Below are positions 1 through 10,754 of a DNA stretch of 64,000 bases, piece after piece (the stretch's first letter is position 1; each line of letters starts with the position of its first letter). The stretch comes from Hippasteria phrygiana (lineage: Eukaryota > Echinodermata > Asteroidea > Valvatida > Goniasteridae). The notes beneath the pieces are model-generated. The model saw only the letters and a program-made list of their open reading frames with translations. It was not told the DNA's origin and did no database searches. A program made the translations under genes and the position numbers. The DNA lies in assembly GCA_037893225.1 (NCBI GenBank), contig JAZGUH010000402.1:1054001-1118000 (forward strand), read 5' to 3'.

Positions 1-847
1 TTGATTGTTTTTAAAAGGGGAAAAACCTGTTATTTTAAGGATTTTTTTTCTTACACTGCGGGAAAATCACTGGTACCCTATAAATTTCATCGTTCATAAA
101 ATATCGTAGTACCAGCGATACACGTAAAGCCTCTGACCCACGCATGCAAACACTGGACTGTGTTGTACATGAAAGTCTGCGATGAAATTTGCAAGCATCC
201 TTGTGCGTCAGACACCCGATGCCAATCATCGCAGATGTGTGTTTCCAGCGCTCGTGTGAAACGGGCCAACGATACCACACACCAGGGTATCCAAACAACA
301 AATTATATATTCACTATATTCAATGAACTGTAGTGCTGGTGTTTTTCGCTGTCCATACATGATCTTTATACAAGCAGAAAGAGCTTGTTCGAATCTTTCA
401 AATTCATGTCACCATTACAATATTTTGAGAAAACTGAAGTTTCCCTGTACAGATATGTGTATGGAGTGCCATTTTGTTCATGTGACAAACAACTTTCCTG
501 TTTGATAAAGTGGGCCAGAAGAAAAAACAGCTGTAACTTTGCTATTTTAGCAGTTATGAGTTTCATTTTTACACCGTATGAAAGAGAGATTTTTGCCGGT
601 TTGAATATTCGAGAAAATAAATGCAAGTACAGATACGACTCTGTTGCTATTTTAATACAAAAGTTACGGTGTTTAGTAGCGTCAAATTCCGCATTTTTAG
701 ACGGTATTTTTTTGTGGACAGAGGTTTATTGTTCCCGTCTGTAAATCCCCTAATACTTATAAATAGTTTACTGCAAAAATGCAGTAATTGCGCACATAAA
801 ACACCGCCGTGACCCAGCAAAAGTCAGAAGTCGCCAGAGCTAGTTTG
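1..847. other. Unassigned AT-rich sequence
   Basis: No repeat family, hairpin or convincing coding frame was recognised. Open frames on both strands are short, overlap each other and use unstructured residues, as expected by chance in AT-rich DNA. Confidence 0.5.
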
Positions 848-1140
848 TTTTAGTATACAAGTACATGTGTGTTTGTACATGTACACACATGTACATGTAC
901 AAAAAGGTACACGTACATGTACATCTTGTAATTCAACAAACTAAATCCATGGAAATTATTAGAAACTTTTAACATTTTCACCCAAATGCCATTTATCATA
1001 ATGACGGGCTGAGCTACAAAATGTACATACATGTAATGTACATGTATGTCAAATTGAAGAGCCGTATGCTCTAAGGCATACCTGTGTGAATTTAAAATGC
1101 ATACAAAAAATGTACATGTACATGTACATGTACATGTACA
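848..1140. repeat. ACATGT/TGTACA-rich low-complexity tract
   Basis: The palindromic hexamer ACATGT recurs in short runs at about 860-925, 1021-1050 and 1110-1141. The last is an almost pure array. The same word is scattered over the whole window. Translated frames here (CTCTCTC and similar) are artefacts of the array. Confidence 0.85.
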
Positions 1141-1147
1141 TAGGCCT

Positions 1148-2432
1148 ACATTCCATAAATTAGGGTGCCAACTTGTGACATTTTGACCCAAAATGGAAAA
1201 ATTGATTGACGGGGGATTTATTAATAATTTTCAGTAGTATAACTTAAAGATATTGACATTCCTCATTAATTGTAGCTAAAATCAGACATTTTTTACTCCA
1301 GGAATGCCAAAATATCATGTCAAAACCCATTTATGGTTTCACGTGTAAAGGGGACACCAAATTAGTTTTCTGCTATTTTTGTGATAATTCATGCTCGATG
1401 TGGTGTGTTTATTTTTAAATGTATTTTTTGTCTTACCCAGGATAAGACATCATGATTTATTGTGAAAATAACGTGATTAGACTAAAAATAACAATTCGGT
1501 GCATGATTGCGTATTGGGGACACCATTTGGTAACTTTGGAAACCTAGTAAATGGCCCAAAAAGCATGCAATCTTTATGATTTCGCACTTATCAAGTGGGA
1601 AATGTAATTAATGGTGATAGATTTGGATTTGCCAGTGAACCCAATTATCTTTTTATTTCTCATAAACATTACACAAATTTCACGTGTAAAAGGGACACCA
1701 AAAAGTGGGTCTTGTTTACACGTGAAACATTTGGGCTAACACACTGTCAATCTCGGTCAACTAGTTATTAACTCATTTAAATATGGTGCCAATCTTAAGC
1801 AGTATTAACATGCTTTAACATAATGAAGGGCAATTTTTCATACACATGTATGCACATGGTAGTATTTGAGAACCAAACAATGCATTTCAACAGCAGTTTT
1901 TAAAATGTCGCAGCTTTGGTGTCCCTTTTACACGTGAAACCGTGAACTATTTAGGACACCATACTGTCAAGAAATTAGTCAGACGTTTCATCCTTTGCTA
2001 CCAGATATTTAGGTACAAGTACTATAATTTGAGCAACTAAAATCTTTTGTATATATTTCACTGTTGGTAATACAAGGGAAACAAATATTACAATGTAAAG
2101 AGGGACACCAAAAGTCATTGGCCCCCACATTTATGGAATCATATATACATGTACATGTACGCGTCAATACACAAATGTGGGGTCCAAAAGTGACATTTCT
2201 GGTGTCCATGTTACAAAGCAACATGTATAGGATTTTGCAAAATCAGACACATTCTTTAACATGTTTAATGCCTTCTACATCTCCAAGAGTGATTTTGTAA
2301 AGCAACCTGCCAAACGAGTAACAAATAGTGTGAAGTCAATTTTAATGAGACTTGATGGGAAATTGCACAGGTCAGGTGTAACAGGGACACCAAAAAAGTC
2401 ACACTTTTGGACCCCAAATTTATGGAATGACC
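1148..2432. mobile_element. Non-autonomous inverted-repeat element with many GGGACACC motifs
   Basis: CATTCCATAAATT near 1149 reappears inverted near 2430 in a longer matching stretch, suggesting terminal inverted repeats about 1.28 kb apart. A second, internal pair of the same terminal sequence lies at about 2125-2215. Between them GGGACACC or its complement recurs at about 1351, 1517, 1692, 1919, 2102, 2200 and 2384. At 1335-1360, 1678-1703 and 1915-1942 it is joined to TTTCACGTGTAAA. The 1678-1728 piece is a 13-bp-arm hairpin. No transposase frame is present. The target duplication is not clear, so the superfamily is unknown. Confidence 0.5.
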
Positions 2433-2790
2433 CACATGTAGTAATAATAATAATAATGTGGTGCTTACGTGTATGTATTGCACTTTGTACAAATGAGTAC
2501 AAAGTTAAAGTTTCACAATTGTTACCCGTGGTCATCGGTCCATGTGATCAGTTTTATGCAGCAGTTTGAGATCAATGCAATCTACCTGTATTCCCTAACC
2601 TCACAGGTACCCATTTATACTCCTGGGTGGAGAGAGGCAATTGTAGTAAAGTGTCTTGCCTATGAACACAAGCACCATAATCCCGCTGGGCCTCGTGCTT
2701 TTGTAGGTCCTAGACCTGTATACCACCCCACAGGATTCAGATACATTGACCAGCTCTATTATATCAGCTTCCATCCAAACCCTTCTTGGC
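2433..2790. other. Unassigned sequence with a short AAT run
   Basis: An (AAT)n run lies at about 2442-2457. The rest shows no recognised repeat or coding signal. Confidence 0.4.
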
Positions 2791-3370
2791 CCTCAAATTA
2801 ACAGCTAGAGACCCCAGCACACAACAGCCAGAGAGATCTGTCGCCTGACCCATGGGCCCAGCACAGAATTAGTTGATCAGTCTGCAGACGTCATCCACAG
2901 TGGAAAATCGTGGAGTGCATATTACCCCGTAATCCCCACTTAATTTCTCCCGACTTAGATTGCGGGCCCCGTCTCTCGGTGCTCCTCTGCACACCCCGGG
3001 CGTCGGGTTTGTGCTCGCTGATTTGATTAGGAGACTGGTGTTTCAGTGCCAGCGGGAGGGGTTATCCTATCCCTGAGTATCCGCCTACTGCAGCACAGCG
3101 AACCTCATCTCGCAAATAGCGAGGCCGAAAATTGCCAAATTTGGCCCCACTCGGCCCCCCTCCCACCCCATGGGATCTTGACAGAAAGCAAGCCAAGAAC
3201 CGGCACAGCGTGTTGAAAAGCGCAAAGGCGTTAATGGCATGGAGTTGTGGAGTGTATATATTTCATCCTTAACAGTCCGGGATCTCGTTGCGTGTCGCTA
3301 GGTGATGATATGAACTTTAAATGGATACGGCCTGCACAAATTGATACCTTTGTGCAAGGGAGCTTGCCGC
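2791..3370. other. Unique GC-richer block, possible conserved non-coding element
   Basis: This 580-bp block lacks ACATGT words, homopolymers and any family repeated elsewhere in the window. It is clearly richer in GC and complexity than its flanks. It holds words such as TTGATCAG and TGATTTGATTAGG. No frame stays open long enough to suggest an exon. A regulatory role is an inference from composition only. Confidence 0.3.
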
Positions 3371-3792
3371 CTTAATGGCAATTCTTCATTAGACTGTGAA
3401 AAGCCATTACATGAAGTTCTGCTTGTATCGGGTGTGCATTTATGACACGGATAATTGTTGTTAAATTAAATTTGTAGTGTATAATTCATGCTCTTATTTA
3501 CTGCAAAATGCACTCTATACATGTACATTGTACAATGTCATGTACGTTGTACATGTATAGATGTACTAAATGTATAGATGTGGTAATGCTATGCATACCA
3601 AGGCCACATTCTCTTGCAGTTTTTTTCAAGCAACAGATTAAATTGCCTGAAAATTGTAAAATAGTATTATTCAGGATTCTACCTCATAGAAGTCAGGCTC
3701 ATAATTTAACCTTCCCTGAAAAAAACCTACCCCTGGCCACTGCACTCATTGATATAATTGCGGTTTCTGAGTTGGTACACTCATTGTCAGAA
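3371..3792. other. Low-complexity sequence with TGTACA words
   Basis: Several ACATGT/TGTACA words cluster at about 3518-3562. Nothing else is recognised. Confidence 0.4.
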
Positions 3793-3870
3793 TGCTGAAA
3801 ACGGGGCTGAAAACGGGGCTGAAAACGGACGGTGCTGGAAACGGACGGTGCTGGAAACGGTGCTGGAAAC
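3793..3870 (+). repeat. Short tandem repeat of GCTGAAAACGGG and a variant
   Basis: About three 12-bp GCTGAAAACGGG units are followed by three GGTGCTGGAAACGG-type units with optional GAC. The array borders the split repeat that starts near 3905. Confidence 0.8.
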
Positions 3871-3989
3871 ATGTTAAAGTGGCATCAAATTTAAAGTAGT
3901 GGTGGGATATAAATCCGGATTTTTTTAATGTTCGGTTGGAATTCCACTTCGGTTTCAATTTTGGAAACCGGATATTCGAAACAACCTTA

Positions 3990-4188
3990 TTAACCCATTG
4001 AACCCATTTGGCGGCTGTAGCGGTGGTTTAAAAATTGCCACCTGGCCAGTTGACTGCTATAGCCACATTTTCTGCATTTTCAATCCATTATTGGGTTATT
4101 GTGTGTGTGCTACGCTTGGCTGCACAAGCCTCTTGTGTCCGTTTCGCTTGGCTGCACAAGCCGGCAGGGCATCCTGGCGCAAAGGTTT
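3990..4188 (+). mobile_element. TTAA-flanked piggyBac-like MITE, family P1 (right end eroded)
   Basis: It begins TTAACCCATTGAACCC and contains the family core: CCACCTGGCCAGTTGAC, ATCCATTATTGGGTTATTG, and twice GCTTGGCTGCACAAGCC. Five other copies lie at 19014, 20852, 39793, 40602 and 62514. The TTAA target and CCC start resemble non-autonomous piggyBac elements. Comparison with the empty copy at 44.9-45.3 kb shows host sequence resuming at TTTCATTTTTT near 4189. Confidence 0.7.
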
Positions 4189-4227
4189 CATTTTTTAGAA
4201 GGCTAACAACTAGAACATCCTCCAATT

Positions 4228-4697
4228 GACCTATCGCTGTTTTTGAGTTAGCCTACAGGAGTTGTCTCAGATTTCTGAGACAACTTTGCCCACGTGTGCA
4301 TTGCAGACTTTCGTGCGACCACTATTGCAAAAAGTGGGAAAATAGCTTTTCTTAATTTCCAGCTGCTTGTTATATAACGCATCTGAATAATGCAGACTCC
4401 CTTGAAACCACTTACATAATTCTGACCGTCCGAGAATCGGAAATACTCAAGAAATATAAACACAACAAACTACGCTAAACGGGTTTGGCTGCAAACAAAA
4501 TTAGTAACGTGATGGGCCGGTTGAGCGTTTGCATAAAATTTGACGTGTATTCGCGTACTGCATTTCAACGAACAGGGCGCACATGCGGCCGAATAATGCG
4601 CGTCTTTGGAATGTTTTTTGTTTGTCCAAGATTTGGAATATCATGTGATGTTCAACAGAAGCTACGATTGGATAATGGTCATGAACGGCGATAGGTC
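4228..4697. mobile_element. 470-bp MITE with GACCTATCGC termini and AATT duplication
   Basis: GACCTATCGC at 4228 is mirrored by GCGATAGGTC ending at 4697, and both ends are flanked by AATT. The paralogue at 45.2 kb has a single AATT at the same point, so AATT is the target duplication. A perfect 10-bp-arm hairpin (GTTGTCTCAG/CTGAGACAAC) lies at 4261-4284. No transposase frame is present. The superfamily is uncertain. Confidence 0.75.
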
Positions 4698-4725
4698 AAT
4701 TTACTCTGTGGCCTCTGATTGTAAC

Positions 4726-6913
4726 TAAGGTTCAACCGATGTTGGATTTGCCTGCCGATCCGATGGCCGATGTTTTTTTTGGAACATCGGCCGATGTACG
4801 ATCCGATCCGATGTTTTTAATCGACATAAACAATGCCATCAAAAACGTCACAAAATCGTGCTGCGCTATCGGTAGATCGTGACGCTATGGACCGATCGCG
4901 CTGCCACCAGTCGAACACATTTTCTTTCTAATTCACGGCTTTAGAGGATTTTTTTGAAAGGTAAGTAAAGTCCAAGATATCCGTCAGAATCGACTGATAG
5001 CGCAGCACGATCGACCGATCGCGCACATCGACCGATTGCGCCCAACCAACAGTGACATACGCAAGACAAACCACGACTCCCTTAACACAGTAATAAATTG
5101 GGCCAAACAAAAAAATGCCTTCAGTTCGGGTCACCCTATTTTCGAAAGCCATAAAATGTTATTGGGTAGAGGAAAACAAATTAATTCTACGATACCGATT
5201 TCCGATCATAATAGTAGGAATTGCCGACCGGGCGTCCGGAATTCCCATATAGTAGCGGTACTTGCCGACATGTGAAACTATGCGTAACTCAAAGATCGTG
5301 TACATCTTGTCGATGTTCGGCCGGGAGTACGTGCGCATGCGGCAATCATGGGGAAAAAACGTCTGCGCCTGCGCATTGCGCAGAGCGGGTCCGTTGTTGG
5401 GGGTGTTTATTCATGCAACACCATGACAGGCATGCTTTGGAGGCAACAAATTACTAAAATATTCTAGAACTTCGTAGGCCCACTCGACAAGATTTGTTCA
5501 TAAAATCCCGGCGAAAACTAACAGAATCGGACCAACAAGGATAGTCAAAATGTGTTTTAATCAAAACAAATTGCGACAAGAAGTGGACCAGTGGTTGAGT
5601 GATGTGCGTGATAAACGGCTGTGTGGATAATTCCACATTTCGCCAACGTGTTACGGTGACGCACCGTGCATGGAGCTGTCAGTTGGCCGGGCACGCCCGC
5701 GCGTTGTACGGCATGGACTGCTTTCGTATCGCGGCACTCTGTGCGTGCAGTTTGTGATATGGTGATCGCAGTTTCATATTTATTTTGTTTAGTTTATTGC
5801 TTTTGCTGATTAATAGGCTATCAATCATGTATCTATCTTTGTTCTGAATAAAAAGGTCGATTATTCACAACACGAGAGTTTTGACTTAACCATACAAGTT
5901 TACAGTTTTAAAGAAATAGGAAGGAAGCAGATTATTTTTACAATACGTAAATTTTATTTTCCACTTTGCAATGCTCGTATCACATAAAATTCATCAGGCA
6001 TATGTCTCACAAAGCATCTCAAAATGTGTACATGTACTTCGTTTCGGGACCCCTCTAACACAGGTATTGCGTTAATTATTCTCACCTTTAGCATGGACAT
6101 GATGGAGGTAGAAAATTAACATGTTATGCCTACCAACCGACCCTATTAAATTTTATTTGAACACTGCTGGTTGTTGGATATAAGTTGAAATGGAGAACAA
6201 ATTTGGACAATGGGCAAAACTAATCCAGGCATTTATTTACATGTACGTAGACAAATCTGCGGTCGTAAAAATACGAGGCCGAACTCGCAGTGATTTCAAT
6301 TCAATTCAATCTTCAGTCCAGCAAAATTGGCACACGTGAAGGGAATTCCCCATTAGGGCGTCTATGCTGGTCTTTTTTCCAGGGTATTTTTGTATTCACG
6401 CTGTATATAACATTACACGGTACGCGGTGCACACATATCGCCAATGCTGTGCATGCAAGAGACATGTGATCGGCTGAACTAAAGTCCACAACGCGTCGTG
6501 GCTTCACACAGTGCAGTTCCCCGACTCCGTTCATGACGTTCAGTAGACCAGTAGTCATGCACTGACTGCTAGCTTCGTTGTCTTCGGGCACTGAGTTTTC
6601 ACGCATGCGGTGCAGATAGCGCGGATCACATAGACGCGGAGCTCGGAGTTATTTACACCGGTATGATAATACATCACAGCATAAAACTGTTCATTTTTCA
6701 CACACAAATAAAACATCGTTTTTACTCGCGCTATAATAAAGAAAACATGACATTTGTGTATGATTAAATTGAGTATAAAGTTTGCTAATTGACATTGCCG
6801 AACATCGGTTCGTCATCGGTTAAACCTTACAAATTTTGCCGATCCGATGTTTTGCCGATATTGCCAAACATCGGCCCGATCCGATGTCCGATCCGATCAT
6901 CGGTTAAACCTTA
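4726..6913. mobile_element. Non-autonomous hAT element, 2.2 kb, with perfect 8-bp duplication
   Basis: Termini TAAGGTTCAACCGATG and CATCGGTTAAACCTTA are inverted repeats with one mismatch. Identical 8-bp flanks ATTGTAAC occur at 4718-4725 and 6914-6921. The paralogous empty site at about 45.19 kb carries one ATTGTAAC (as its complement). Subterminal regions are rich in CGATCCGATG words on both ends and GACCGATCGCGC near 4890-5040. An 8-bp duplication with short TIRs is characteristic of hAT. No hAT transposase remnant was recognised inside, so the interior is of unknown origin. Confidence 0.9.
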
Positions 6914-6963
6914 ATTGTAACTGCATTCACTATGTATATGAATAGCCTGCCCATCCATTTTTT

Positions 6964-7643
6964 GTCTCGCCTGAACGAAGTTCAGAAAGAGACTATGCAA
7001 TCACTCTTTCTGTATGTACATGTAGTCCGTATTACATGTGTCATTTTGGTTAAAGTTTCGACAAATGGGTCTTATACGCAAAGTTGAAGTCCAATTGCAA
7101 TCAAACTTGGGTCATGCATCAATAGTGCAGCCTTTATATGATGCATGTGTCAAAGGTCAAGTTCTGAGGTCAAATGTCATTTGAGGTCAGATGTCAAATG
7201 CCATTTGAGGCCAAATGTCATTTGAGGCCAAATGTCATTTGAGGTCAAATGTCATTTGAGGCCAAGTTCTAAAATAGGCTGGAATTGTCTAACTTGTCTC
7301 ATTTGAAAACTGGAAGTCCAATTGGAATCAAACTTGGGTCATGCGGGCACTATTGTAACCTTTATATAATGGTCATGTCAGTAATCTCCATGCTTTCATC
7401 CTCTCTAGCCTTCACACCCCACTCAAACTTTCATAACTTTGGACAACATTTTCCTGCCATATTGCTTTTGTCACCTACCATTGTTTTACATGTAGGCATG
7501 CTCATCGGTTCTTGCTTTTGATAACTTGCCATTTTATTATTTGTTTACACTTACCCTTGCTCCTTCAACCGTTATCAGTGCCCGTGCATTATTCTCGGGT
7601 AATCACAAAAGCAGGCGAGACGGGTGGTTCAAGAACCACCTTG
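6964..7643 (+). mobile_element. Candidate Helentron-like (HINE/DINE-type) non-autonomous element
   Basis: It is inserted into the T-run of the host repeat without an evident target duplication. GTCTCGCCTG at 6964-6973 is matched by CAGGCGAGAC at 7612-7621. A GGTGGTTC/GAACCACC hairpin (7623-7640) then stands three bases from the right junction. The interior holds a minisatellite at 7151-7270 and a duplicated flank. AAGTCCAATTG and CAAACTTGGGTCATGC occur at about 7086-7118 and again at about 7313-7344. Insertion in T/T, asymmetric inverted ends, a 3' hairpin and internal tandem repeats are features of Helentron-derived elements. The assignment is an inference. Confidence 0.5.
7151..7270 (+). 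repeat. 17-bp minisatellite containing AGGTCA words
   Basis: About six to seven tandem copies of TCATTTGAGGYCAAATG are present. Several units carry AGGTCA, the nuclear-receptor half-site word, at 17-bp spacing. The array sits inside the Helentron-like insertion, so the resemblance may be incidental. Confidence 0.85.
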
Positions 7644-8079
7644 TTTGTCAACATTACAGCTCTGGAGTGCTTTTGTAAAGGCCCAGTGGTCACTGAATCC
7701 TGCAAACTACATGTACATGTATATGCAGTCATTGGGAGGGTTTTTCATGCAGCACATCACTCGTCACTTTTTGTTGGCTTAACTATGTGCTAGATGGGAA
7801 ACTTCCGGTGAAATTAGATTTACTGTTTTTCAGCTTGAATAAAATTAGAATTACCGGATTTTGAAATAATCCGATTTCATCCACAGCTAGTTCAAAGCTG
7901 AAATAGCCAATTAACACAGTATTGCGGTTGTAAAAGTCAGTATATTTCAAAGAAATTTTCTAAAATCTCTTCAACCTGCTGTTATTGAAACACCATTAAC
8001 AGTTAATTGTATGCACCATTAGCAGCAATTCATTAGCCCAACATTGACATTTATTGCATCATTAATTCTTCATGTTTAG

Positions 8080-8160
8080 GCTAAAGCAGCTGACGAGAGT
8101 ACTGATAATAACGGTGTGAATGAATCATCGGACACAAGCAGTGATACGATAAAACTATAG
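8080..8160 (+). CDS. Possible terminal coding exon of an unidentified host gene
   Basis: The stretch from 8080 follows a pyrimidine-rich tract ending in TTTAG with branch-point-like TTAAT words. It reads 26 codons to a TAG at 8158-8160. The predicted tail is acidic and Ser/Thr-rich, starting AKAADEST and ending SSDTSSDTIKL. A strong donor, CAG followed by GTAAGG at 8199, lies 38 nt after the stop, so the exon would be 8080-8198 with a 3'UTR intron. The other two frames close at once or after 12 codons. It lies between repeats, not in one. A run this short can be open by chance, and no homologue is recognised. Confidence 0.2.
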   Translation, partial: AKAADESTDNNGVNESSDTSSDTIKL

Positions 8161-8341
8161 CCACCACCCATCACCACAAAAGCACTCACATTTTGCAGGT
8201 AAGGCTTACATGTAAGAGTACTATTTATGGCATCAATGATATTCTACTGAGACTTGAACGAGACGGATTGAGCTGAGGACAAGTCCTATCAGAATGAAGC
8301 AAACGAGGGAATTACGGCTTGCAATAGACAGCGATCGTTTC

Positions 8342-8928
8342 TAGGGGTGTGCATGGGAACCGGGTACCCGAGAACCCGACCGTTTATGTCAGGAACCGGT
8401 TCCAGATTATGGAATCGAATACCCGTACAACTTTATATTATCGCATAGTAACTTCCCAGAAAATGAACAAGGAAAGGTTTTGAATGTTATTTGTGGGGAA
8501 TTTTCAAAATTGAAACCCGACTACATGGGAAACCAGCACAGATTTCATGTTGATGACGCTCACGAAAATTGACAATAAAGGGAATTTACCGGTTGTGTCT
8601 TTTGTAGTCTGGGTATGGATAAAGAGCCTCCACGAGATATACCTCATTCCACAATAAATTCAACTGTATAAAGCTTCTGTCTTTTGTGATATGCCGGCGC
8701 ATGCACTGGCGCTGGCGGGGTAGTGATCATGTTTACTGGACAGGCATGAGATTTTTCAGACTTTTGTCTGAAATCAGACTTTTGAATCTTGGAGAAAGAC
8801 ATTATTGCAACATTCGGGATTGGAAGTTTTGGGTTGGGTTTCTTTAACGGGTACCCGGGTACCCGGGTAACCGTATTTTTTTCAATCGGCTACCCGGTTC
8901 TTTTACTACCCGTAAATGCACACCCCTA
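8342..8928. mobile_element. hAT MITE with TAGGGGTGTGCA termini
   Basis: The ends TAGGGGTGTGCA and TGCACACCCCTA are exact inverted repeats. They are flanked by ATCGTTTC (8334-8341) and ATCGTTTT (8929-8936), an 8-bp duplication with one difference. Subterminal regions are full of GGTACCCGGGTA-type words. The right end recurs at 20609-20645 and a decayed piece lies near 30419-30447. No coding frame is present. Confidence 0.88.
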
Positions 8929-8936
8929 ATCGTTTT

Positions 8937-9762
8937 ATAATTCAGGAAGTCAAACAGGTACTTGCCAGCAAATCACAGATAGACTGCTTCTGTAGATGGT
9001 TTTGTTTGGGAAAATGGCTCCAGAAATTATTTAACATGTACACAAGTTTGGTTCACTCATAAACCTTAAAGGCAGTGCTTGTCCTTTTCAGTGGAAAGTC
9101 CCTCTTCTGGCTTGGGATTACACACATGTATGCTCTTCATATTCGAGGTTGATAACATACCGGGTAACCTACGAACATAAAACTTTGATTGCGTTCACAT
9201 TACCATCGTAAATTGTGGAAATCATCTCTCAGCTGTCTTTACACGCAATATACATGTACATACCCAAAGATTATGCCATTACGTTTGCTTGTGGCCGGCC
9301 AGGGTGAGAAACTCCCCATGTGATATTGGCCCGAAACGAATATATAATAATATAATTGACACTGTCCCCAAGTACATGTACAATGTACCTAACACCAATG
9401 TTATGAATGTGGAAGTGGGCATTTCTACACTAATGGGGTACAATTGACTGCAAATTTGGGATTTGAGAGGGGGACACTGGAGGGTACAACAAAGCAAGAT
9501 ATTTTGTTCAGTTGTTTCCTGTACATTTCTGAGGCAGCAATGATCATGTGTACAAAAAATATAGAGTACTTTCTCTATACTTCAGAAATTACAGGGGTCG
9601 TCGTAAATAATTACGTATGTAACATGGACAGAATTTTTGCTATAAATTATCATGTGCATGAATTTACCCAAATGTCATCTCATTTACCCATAACCCATGC
9701 AAGATTGCTAACAACCAAAATACACAATTGTCTTGGTCTTTAAGACATTTATATGTAACGTA
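8937..9762. other. Unassigned sequence
   Basis: Scattered ACATGT words are present. ACATGGACAGAATTTTTG at about 9621-9638 is repeated in the hairpin at 9763. No other recognised family or coding signal is present. Confidence 0.35.
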
Positions 9763-9808
9763 CGTAACATGGACAGAAATTTTGTGACAAAGTTCTGTCC
9801 ATGTTTAC
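9763..9808. repeat. Hairpin with AACATGGACAGAA arms
   Basis: Arms at 9766-9778 and 9793-9805 are perfect 13-bp inverted repeats with a 14-nt loop. The arm sequence also occurs about 145 bp upstream at 9620, so this is probably part of a small inverted-repeat element. Confidence 0.75.
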
Positions 9809-10223
9809 ATATTCTGAACATAATACCCAGTTACGTCTGAAATATACAGTAGATTGTTGTGGTTTTTACAGGTTTTTACCAATCCTATATCACACTTTTG
9901 TACCCATTTACTGTGGAAAGACCCATATGGAGTAAAAATGAATGTGTGTGTAATAAATGCAATCTGCAGAATCCTGGGGTTACAAATATTTCATCACGCA
10001 GTGATTCCCCAAGTTAAGATGTACAGTAGTCTGTGGCTCATTTGTGGCTCCGGGAAATTAAAGAAACATATTTGCTAAAATATATATATAATCCTGTACA
10101 CCATTGTACATGTAATAGAAAAAGTGATTTTGTTCAGTGGACAATTTTGATTTAGTTGTTGCCATGCTTGAAAACAACAATAAGCACTTTATAGACCATT
10201 ATTGAATGTGGCATCATGGCAGT

Positions 10224-10352
10224 CATTAGCCTTTTAGAGGTATGGCGGATACAATAGGAGGGCGCTATTTGATTTGGGTAAAACCTGTGTATTTATACCC
10301 AAATAAAATAGCGCCCTCCTATTGTGTCCGCCATACCTCTAAAAGGCTAATG
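10224..10352. repeat. 129-bp long-arm hairpin (foldback MITE)
   Basis: Arms of about 58 bp starting CATTAGCCTTTTAGAGG pair with three mismatches around a loop of about 13 nt. A transcript from either strand would form a long stem. No coding content. It may be a MITE or, less likely, a small-RNA precursor. Confidence 0.85.
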
Positions 10353-10730
10353 TTGTGGGGGACACACACGTACAATAATACTTGCCAATATTATCCCATG
10401 CCTACCCCACGACATGGTGCCTATTGTTGCTATGGTGATGTTGGTATTTGATGTGGTCTTTAGTTACAGTGTATGTATCGCTGCAATTGTAGATAAATAT
10501 TGACATTGTGTGAGTGAAAACTTTGACAATGCACTGTCCACTTTGCAGCTACAGCGACAGAGATTATCATTGGCCCCTTTCCTCTGGAATGCCTTTCCTG
10601 ACAATCTGAGAGAAGTTCTAGACACCACACTCTTTCAGCATCAGCTCAAAATCTCTCTTCACACTTGGTTTTCCCATCCCTACCACTGAATTGAGATTTG
10701 TCTTCACTTCACAAACCAGTGCCCTTCACT
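10353..10730. other. Unassigned sequence
   Basis: Nothing beyond unique-looking sequence is visible. A pyrimidine-rich segment precedes the G-run at 10731. Confidence 0.35.
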
Positions 10731-10754
10731 GGGGGGGGGGGGGGGGGGGGGGGG
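10731..10754 (+). repeat. Run of 24 guanines
   Basis: An uninterrupted G24 homopolymer, able to form a G-quadruplex. Similar C or G runs occur at 12177, 12721, 24193, 27389, 36522, 38070, 52007 and 63522. The exact length may be affected by sequencing. Confidence 0.85.

Larger units (their letters stand above)
3905..7893 (+). repeat. Dispersed ~460-bp repeat, copy A, split by four insertions
   Basis: Matching segments at about 3905-3990, 4189-4227, 4698-4725, 6914-6963 and 7644-7893 are collinear with one uninterrupted reverse-strand copy at 44887-45345. Shared landmarks include CGGTTTCAATTTT, GAACATCCTC, CTCTGATTGTAAC, GCCTGCCCATCC, GGAGTGCTTTTGTAAAGG and AGATGGGAA. The intervening blocks are therefore later insertions, listed separately. 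The nature of the repeat itself is unknown and no coding frame is conserved between copies. Confidence 0.85.

Noticed and set aside
848..1140. A cysteine/threonine-rich secreted peptide on the minus strand
   Set aside because: The CTCTCT residues are a translation of the ACATGT array.
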